This document shows positions 61,101-64,000 of a DNA stretch of 64,000 nucleotides, one piece after another; the first letter of the stretch is position 1; each line of letters starts with the position of its first letter. The position numbers were made by a program, and so were the translations under genes. The notes below the pieces were generated by a model. The model was not told the DNA's origin, ran no database searches, and saw only the letters and a list, made by a program, of their open reading frames with translations. Source of the DNA: Quillaja saponaria (lineage: Eukaryota > Streptophyta > Magnoliopsida > Fabales > Quillajaceae); contig CM055611.1 of assembly GCA_029379385.1 (NCBI GenBank), forward strand, positions 6,448,001-6,512,000, given 5' to 3'.

Positions 61101-62037
61101 AAAGCAGTAAACTATAGCAATCACTTACATACTCTTGGCACTATAAACTAAGTACTAGCAGTTAAAATCAGAAAAATACATCTGCAAGAAATTTCTACCT
61201 ATTTTAAACTCTAGAGAGTTCCTAATGATTTTCTTAGGTGAGACTTGGAACATTCTCTTTGTAGATCTAGACGAGTGAAGTTTTTCCATGATTTGTTGAC
61301 GTGATGCCACCTAAGCACAAGGACTATTTTCTATTATGTAGAGATGATGCCACCTATTAAACATGAACTGAAATTGTCTTCCTTGTTGAGGAAACTTGCT
61401 TAATTGAAGTGTGAAGTGTTACGTACCAGCTGACAGACTAGTCTGTTATTTGGCGTCTTGGGTTGGAATGCAATTCTTGGATTTTCAAGGAATAGTTCTA
61501 AATGTGGAAACTTCTTTTTGATGAAATAGTTCATTTGGATCACTTTGGGTTGTATGTGTTGGACTTTTTCTAATGCTTTTCTCTTTGTGATATATCTTTA
61601 CTATTTTTTGTCCCACTATTCTCTCTTTCCTTCTTGTACTCTGTTTCTTTTTCTCAATATATTTATTTTTCTTATCAAAACAAAATGCGAATTGGTTTTC
61701 TGCCGAAAGCTTATTGAAGTCATATTTGTTTTTATTGTGTTTTTGAATATGTGAATAAGAGAAAAAAGAGAAACTTGAATTGCGAAAATTGGTGTACTGG
61801 AATAGAAGTTTACCATGTTTTGGAACAAGACAAGTGTTCCTGGGTTGTAGATTGGGAATTACTGTAGTTAATCATGATGACTCTAATTAATCCTTTTTCT
61901 TTATGATTCTTGATGTAGCGTAAAGTAAAAAAGAGGCTCTCTAGAAGAGATCTGGAAGAAAGGATTAAGGTGCTGGATGATCGGGAAAGTGATAATGTAT
62001 TTCGAGGATTCAGGCCTTTAGCACCACATTCTGATCT
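37309..62037 (+). CDS. GTF3C3-like: TFIIIC TPR subunit (Tfc4/tau131/GTF3C3-like), partial
   Basis: Encodes the TPR-array subunit of TFIIIC, the nuclear factor that binds the internal promoter of tRNA genes and recruits TFIIIB for RNA polymerase III. Eleven coding exons: 37309-37628, 38016-38121, 38970-39077, 40690-40871, 41195-41390, 44323-44577, 45311-45457, 51494-51572, 56269-56382, 56480-56646, 61919-62037; every junction keeps phase. The 597 residues show an acidic tail (38-58), the conserved [16 protein letters not shown] (59-74) and [18 protein letters not shown] (87-104), an AT-hook-like [12 protein letters not shown] (144-155), then serial TPRs from ~162 to ~550. Plant homologues are roughly 900+ residues as I recall, so about the C-terminal third lies beyond the window. 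ATG 37,309 is chosen because it is the first Met in frame after the acceptor. Introns are greatly enlarged by transposons. Confidence 0.9.
38016..38121 (+). CDS. GTF3C3-like: TFIIIC exon 3
   Basis: Acceptor AAAAGCAG|T, donor AGGAAG|GTAAGA. Adds [14 protein letters not shown] then [19 protein letters not shown]. Two in-frame acceptors further left (TTTAG|T at 37,956 and TAG|A at 37,959) would add 19-20 residues. I prefer 38,016 because the spacing between KKRKALA and QEDIS then matches plant homologues as I remember them. Confidence 0.75.
38491..38528. repeat. 8-bp tandem repeat (TCTCCAGC)n in intron 3
   Basis: Four to five copies of TCTCCAGC in a row. Confidence 0.9.
38970..39077 (+). CDS. 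GTF3C3-like: TFIIIC exon 4 (AT-hook-like, first TPR helix)
   Basis: Acceptor CTAATGCAG, donor GAAGAG|GTACCA, 36 whole codons: [20 protein letters not shown] then [14 protein letters not shown]. The basic RGRxKGSKNK stretch resembles an AT-hook. Confidence 0.92.
39078..40689 (+). other. Intron 4, no other gene seen
   Basis: A 142-codon hydrophobic open frame at 40,281-40,709 runs straight through the acceptor of exon 5 and is an intronic artefact. Confidence 0.7.
40690..40871 (+). CDS. GTF3C3-like: TFIIIC exon 5 (TPR)
   Basis: Acceptor TGCTTGCAG, donor TCCAT|GTAAGA, ends in phase 2. Encodes [40 protein letters not shown] and [18 protein letters not shown] helices with the usual A/G-L-G and final P positions. 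Confidence 0.93.
41195..41390 (+). CDS. GTF3C3-like: TFIIIC exon 6 (TPR)
   Basis: Acceptor GAGTGCAG|T completes an Ile codon; donor GCTGAG|GTTTGC. Encodes [40 protein letters not shown] and [19 protein letters not shown], two TPR units. The upstream in-frame ATG in the intron is not used. Confidence 0.93.
41391..44322 (+). other. Intron 6 with degraded repeats
   Basis: 2,932 bp. Contains a 39-bp tandem repeat (41,741-41,838), a 'ggatacgtatccgacacc' repeat fragment (42,023), a block near 42,440-42,700 that looks LTR-derived, and related 'aggcattggt.tggtctaaa' copies at 43,125-43,265. No gene recognised. Confidence 0.55.
41741..41838. repeat. 39-bp tandem repeat, ~2.6 copies
   Basis: Unit 'tatcagaaaattgtcttcaa' followed by 'ttcttggtagtacaaatga'. 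The preceding 'aagcttttaggctaattggt' and 'acatgatatcag' look like an LTR end plus a Met-tRNA-type primer site, so the repeat may derive from a retroelement leader. Confidence 0.8.
44323..44577 (+). CDS. GTF3C3-like: TFIIIC exon 7 (TPR)
   Basis: Acceptor TGTTTAAAG, donor GCTCAG|GTGTGT, 85 whole codons, running from [20 protein letters not shown] through [20 protein letters not shown] to [15 protein letters not shown]. Confidence 0.93.
44578..45310 (+). other. Intron 7, nothing further seen
   Basis: 733 bp of ordinary AT-rich intron sequence. Confidence 0.7.
45311..45457 (+). CDS. GTF3C3-like: TFIIIC exon 8
   Basis: Acceptor GATTTGTAG, donor GAAAAT|GTGAGG, 49 whole codons: [20 protein letters not shown] then [21 protein letters not shown] second GT six bases downstream would break the phase with exon 9 and is rejected. 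Confidence 0.9.
46081..46107. repeat. (TA)n microsatellite in intron 8
   Basis: Alternating TA run about 90 bp from the copia element. Confidence 0.85.
46196..46304 (-). repeat. 3' LTR of copia element
   Basis: 109 bp, preceded on the minus strand by the polypurine tract. Confidence 0.75.
46541..46816 (-). pseudogene. copia RNase H fragment
   Basis: [40 protein letters not shown] and [20 protein letters not shown] match the C-terminal RNase H of Ty1/copia polyproteins, where YTDADWAGS...SKKQ...ARSSAEAE is usual. The Trp after TDAD and the Glu of SSAEAE are changed. Last pol domain before the polypurine tract and 3' LTR, as expected. Confidence 0.8.
47360..47566 (-). pseudogene. copia reverse transcriptase start, frameshifted
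   Basis: [20 protein letters not shown] is a degraded form of the start of copia RT (normally ...N.TWELV.LP.GK...GCKWVF), with the continuation spread over other frames down to about 46,900. Identified by position between integrase and RNase H remnants. Confidence 0.55.
49299..49547 (-). pseudogene. copia gag end and protease fragment
   Basis: [16 protein letters not shown] followed by [20 protein letters not shown]. The second block is the copia protease active site, usually DSGASDHM; here Gly is Ser. It lies upstream of integrase in element order. Confidence 0.75.
50230..50341 (-). repeat. 5' LTR of copia element
   Basis: 112 bp; minus strand starts TGTTGTAATATATATTTTTG and ends CCAAAACTCAACT, followed by the primer site. 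The terminal CT instead of CA is shared with the other LTR. Confidence 0.75.
50519..51246. mobile_element. Non-autonomous hAT-like TIR element, TSD ATGGTATG
   Basis: 728 bp with terminal inverted repeats CTATGAAGCACGGGTAC and (right end, complemented) CTATGAAGCACAGGGTAC, flanked by a perfect 8-bp duplication ATGGTATG (50,511-50,518 and 51,247-51,254). GC-rich ends full of 'ggtacgg' words surround an A-rich core (50,640-51,000) with ~110-bp internal tandem units. No transposase. An 8-bp duplication fits hAT, although the TIR start is not the commonest hAT form. It ends 247 bp before exon 9. Confidence 0.8.
51494..51572 (+). CDS. GTF3C3-like: TFIIIC exon 9 (followed by GC-AG intron)
   Basis: Acceptor TTCTTACAG; encodes [20 protein letters not shown] then ISFYYR plus one base. 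The donor reads CAGAG|GCAAGT, the standard GC-type donor, and joining to 56,269 restores Ala-Leu in a TPR helix. No GT donor in this neighbourhood keeps phase and sequence. Confidence 0.88.
53074..53412 (+). pseudogene. RTE endonuclease domain, C-terminal part
   Basis: About 112 residues of the exonuclease-endonuclease-phosphatase fold: [55 protein letters not shown]. The GADLNGHVG block carries the D-x-N active-site pair; after a frame shift [12 protein letters not shown] continues the domain. The N-terminal catalytic Glu region (QETKW) is missing through 5' truncation. It would nick target DNA to prime reverse transcription. Confidence 0.85.
53535..54095 (+). pseudogene. RTE EN-RT linker region
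   Basis: 186 residues, Lys/Arg/Glu-rich: [60 protein letters not shown] and a basic coiled segment. Matches the spacer between endonuclease and RT in RTE elements; ends at a stop just before the RT-leading [11 protein letters not shown]. Confidence 0.8.
54457..55056 (+). pseudogene. RTE reverse transcriptase core
   Basis: 199 residues with RT motifs in order: [80 protein letters not shown] and the catalytic [17 protein letters not shown]. The first catalytic Asp (FIDLEKAYD) and both of FADD are intact, but the reading frame is broken on both sides. Upstream fingers ([20 protein letters not shown]) are readable from 54,220. Confidence 0.88.
55094..55516 (+). pseudogene. RTE RT thumb and C-terminal domain
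   Basis: 140 residues: [34 protein letters not shown] block (here [16 protein letters not shown]), [20 protein letters not shown] and [15 protein letters not shown]. Typical RTE C-terminus; stop at 55,514 then continues [14 protein letters not shown]. Confidence 0.85.
56269..56382 (+). CDS. GTF3C3-like: TFIIIC exon 10
   Basis: Acceptor TTTCAATTCAG, donor GATTTAG|GTTCAT. Encodes [20 protein letters not shown] then [14 protein letters not shown]. Confidence 0.9.
56480..56646 (+). CDS. GTF3C3-like: TFIIIC exon 11
   Basis: Acceptor TACATGCAG after a 97-bp intron; donor CAAAAG|GTAACT. Encodes the conserved [20 protein letters not shown] and [20 protein letters not shown]. Confidence 0.93.
57136..58077. 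mobile_element. hAT-like non-autonomous element
   Basis: Ends are imperfect inverted repeats: left TAGGGATGAACATCG, right complemented CAGGGGTGAGCAAAA, with subterminal 'ggttcggt' / 'accgattaag'-type words (many AACCG/CGGTT) near both ends. This form is common for non-autonomous hAT elements of plants. The 8-bp flanks (GTGAAAAA and GTTGGAAA) match at only five positions, so the duplication is decayed or the boundaries are off. Open frames here (57,416-57,917, minus) have no recognised domain. Confidence 0.6.
58080..59950 (+). mobile_element. Degraded LTR-retroelement remnant
   Basis: A Met-tRNA-type primer site TGGTATCAAAGCT (58,158-58,170) follows an LTR-end-like stretch, and a polypurine tract CTTGAGGGGAG (59,768-59,778) precedes TGTTAAGAGTATAGG, which looks like the start of a 3' LTR (59,779 to about 59,950). 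The body between has no readable gag-pol, only hints around 59,230-59,640. Orientation is + if both signals belong to one element. Confidence 0.5.
60630..61050 (-). mobile_element. RTE LINE 3' end, antisense fragment
   Basis: On the minus strand: [17 protein letters not shown], then [18 protein letters not shown], followed by 'taactagtttaggatttaag' and 'gcgcagttgagttaag', parallel to the end of the LINE at 55,400-55,705. A separate, older insertion with frame shifts. Confidence 0.75.
61919..62037 (+). CDS. GTF3C3-like: TFIIIC exon 12
   Basis: Acceptor TTGATGTAG, donor GATCT|GTGAGT, ends in phase 2. Encodes [20 protein letters not shown] and [15 protein letters not shown], after which the family continues with a basic stretch I do not find before the window ends. 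Confidence 0.9.
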
Positions 62038-63170
62038 GTGAGTAGTTGATTTTACTCCGCTGTTACTTCATTTGCGGTCACCTATTTTTTCAACCTCCTG
62101 CATGACTCACTATTTGTCTTATAATCCGATTTTACAAGTGATAGTATTGAATTCTGATATATAGGTCCTTATTTCATATTTATGCTTTCCTTGAACTTTA
62201 TCTTACCCATAGTTTTAGTAAATTGAAACAAAGCTTGAAACCGTTATTATCGCATAGAACTATTAATTTGGTATACATATGTTGGAGTTACATTTTGGCA
62301 TAAATGCATGCACCAGCATAAATTTTCATTTTTATGAATAAAGCTAGGCTTGGAGGTTCCTTATTATTATTAATATTTTTTTTTGGGGGTGGGGTTTAGG
62401 ATCTCAATGAAAGCTTATTACTTCAATATTCAACACTCTTGCATGCAATTGTATTAACAACACATAAAGTTAAGTATGACATGTATGTGACCATGAGAAT
62501 ACTACATTCCCCTTATGGCTTTGTATACTTGTTAGATACAAAGAGCTAATTCATTTTGAGATGCTACTAAATCTGTCTTGGAAATGAATGAGAGAGAGTT
62601 CCCAGTTAGTTTGCTTGTACTCTTTCTGTGTGGGGATGGCTAAATGCATTGTGCTACTTGTTCTGGCCTCCATTGAAAGAGGTTCTTAGGAAAGAAAATG
62701 CAGTTTATATGTTCACATATTGATTAGTGTCTTGTTTGGATCAATGATAGTTAATCCTCTCCACCTGATGGAATATTCAATGGAATAATAATGTCAATCC
62801 TAATATCAGGTTTACTAAAAGAAGCATATATACACCAAGGGAAGGACCTCTAGGCCTCCCATGAATGATTTATAGTTACTAGAGATCCCTACTTAGGTAT
62901 TGACCTACAAACTGGATCTTTCGATCCCAGAGATTCTTTCAACTTGGAATGCTACTTTTAGCATTCTGGTCATAAATATCAAAGATGGAAGAAACAAAAT
63001 CATAAATCAACAAGAAAAATATTTATCTAAACAGCTTAAACCAAAATCTTTTATGAATTGCAGAGTTTTCCTTTTGCACCCATGTTGTCTCTCCTTTTCT
63101 TTGGATTGGAGAGTAGACACCTAAGTTTTCATTTCTATTATGCTTATATGTTTAAGTATCTAAAAATAAT

Positions 63171-63171
<1 letters not shown>

Positions 63172-63206
<35 letters not shown>
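63172..63206. repeat. (TA)n microsatellite in intron 12
   Basis: About 15 TA units. Confidence 0.9.
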
Positions 63207-63217
<11 letters not shown>

Positions 63218-63439
63218 ATGTGATCCTAAAAAAATATTCTATGTTCCAAACTAACGTACCAGACATTCTATGTTCCCATTCATGTTCTGTGTTCCGTATT
63301 GATTCAAGTACTAGATAACTATGGAATGATCACTGGTCTAAATAATCTTCCTCGGGCTATCCCCCCCTTATACTAATCTACTTTCTAGTCAGCCTTTTGC
63401 AAGACTGCCTCTCGAGGAAATGGTTGACAAAGAGAGGGT

Positions 63440-63905
63440 GACTTACAGGTGGTTAGTCGCAGAGCAGCTTTGATGTCAACATCGGCAAGAGGAGGGAGAG
63501 AACAACAGAAAAGATTATCACGTGAGTGAAATAAGGATTTGGGGTGGAGGGTGATGGTAAACTATTTTCGGGAATTGAGGCATCAATAAAGTAGTTTTTT
63601 TTTTTTTTTGATGAATTAATTACTTGAGTGCTTTACACTCAGTTAAAAAGTAGCCTTTTTTATGGTGCATGAAACTTTGATGGGTGCTCAGTCGCAGAGG
63701 TGCTTTGATATCATTGGGAAAAGGAGGGAGAGAGTTGTAGAAAGAATGCATGAGCGAAGAATGTTTGGGGGGTGAGGGGGTCAACTATATCATGGAATTA
63801 AGGCTTCGATAAATTAGGTTTATCTTTTTGTCGTGATGAATTAATTATTTTAGTACATTATGCTTTGTTAATGAGTAGGCTTTTTGTTGGTGCATGAAGA
63901 GTTCA
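63440..63905. repeat. ~235-bp tandem duplication
   Basis: Two adjacent copies share 'agtcgcagag', 'aggagggagag', 'gatgaattaatta' and a closing 'ggtgcatgaa', offset by about 235 bp; the copies differ by a poly-T expansion and scattered changes. Confidence 0.8.
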
Positions 63906-64000
63906 TTATTACTATTATTATGTTTATTGTAATTATAAATTGATTTAATTGTACATTTAGGGTAGGCTTTTATAATTTGGGGATGAGGATTATCAGTTAG

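Larger units (their letters stand above)
56647..61918 (+). other. Intron 11, several transposon remnants
   Basis: 5,272 bp. Holds a hAT-like element (57,136-58,077), a degraded LTR element (58,080-59,950) and an antisense RTE fragment (60,630-61,050). 61,060-61,918 shows nothing recognisable. Confidence 0.75.
62038..64000 (+). other. Intron 12 (runs past window end)
   Basis: At least 1,963 bp after donor GTGAGT. Includes a (TA)n run (63,171-63,206) and a ~235-bp tandem duplication. No next exon seen. Confidence 0.65.

Noticed and set aside
1..64000. A new multi-gene defence, metabolic or signalling system
   Set aside because: Apart from one conserved transcription-factor gene and one captured exon, all coding sequence belongs to known retroelement families.

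Overview
This is nuclear DNA of a flowering plant, almost certainly a eudicot. Evidence: an intron-rich gene with GT-AG splice sites, AT-rich intergenic DNA, plant-type Ty3/gypsy, Ty1/copia, LINE, RTE and hAT-like elements, and protein fragments (TFIIIC subunit, anthranilate synthase beta) that resemble plant versions. I cannot name the species. There are no operons, CRISPR arrays or convincing tRNA/rRNA genes.

The one clear host gene is on the + strand from about 35.46 kb past the right edge. It encodes the TPR-rich subunit of RNA polymerase III factor TFIIIC (family of yeast Tfc4/tau131, human GTF3C3). I could place eleven coding exons (1,793 nt, 597 codons plus 2 nt) with every junction in phase, plus a probable 5' UTR exon. 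The window ends inside the twelfth intron. The introns hold a Ty1/copia element with very short LTRs (46.2-50.3 kb, antisense), a 728-bp TIR element with a perfect 8-bp target duplication (50.5-51.2 kb), an RTE-clade LINE in sense orientation (53.1-55.7 kb), a second hAT-like element (57.1-58.1 kb), a degraded retroelement (58.1-59.95 kb) and an antisense RTE 3' end (60.6-61.05 kb). One intron appears to use a GC-AG boundary.

The left 35 kb is layered transposon wreckage whose order can partly be rebuilt. From left: a degraded coiled-coil ORF and a 36-bp minisatellite; a minus-strand Ty3/gypsy remnant with its 5' LTR and primer-binding region (1.5-4.2 kb); a minus-strand LINE (4.2-6.77 kb) and an AT-rich repeat (6.78-8.3 kb); a minus-strand Tekay/Del-like gag-protease-RT fragment (8.3-10.2 kb). 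A noncoding segment then occurs twice in direct orientation (copy A from 10.78 kb, copy B 27.8-30.0 kb). Copy A is split by three solo LTRs of a large-LTR Ty3 family, one of which contains a fourth; all four have matching or near-matching 5-bp target duplications. One solo LTR (11,996-16,131) carries a piece of an anthranilate synthase beta-subunit first exon. On the right the AT-rich repeat and the LINE recur in opposite orientation (30.5-35.25 kb), so both lie in a large inverted arrangement around about 22 kb, and the right LINE sits just upstream of the TFIIIC gene.

I see no evidence of a new multi-gene system. The most unusual items are the host-gene exon inside an LTR, the recoverable insertion history, two LINE copies sharing a substituted catalytic residue, and the TE-expanded TFIIIC gene.
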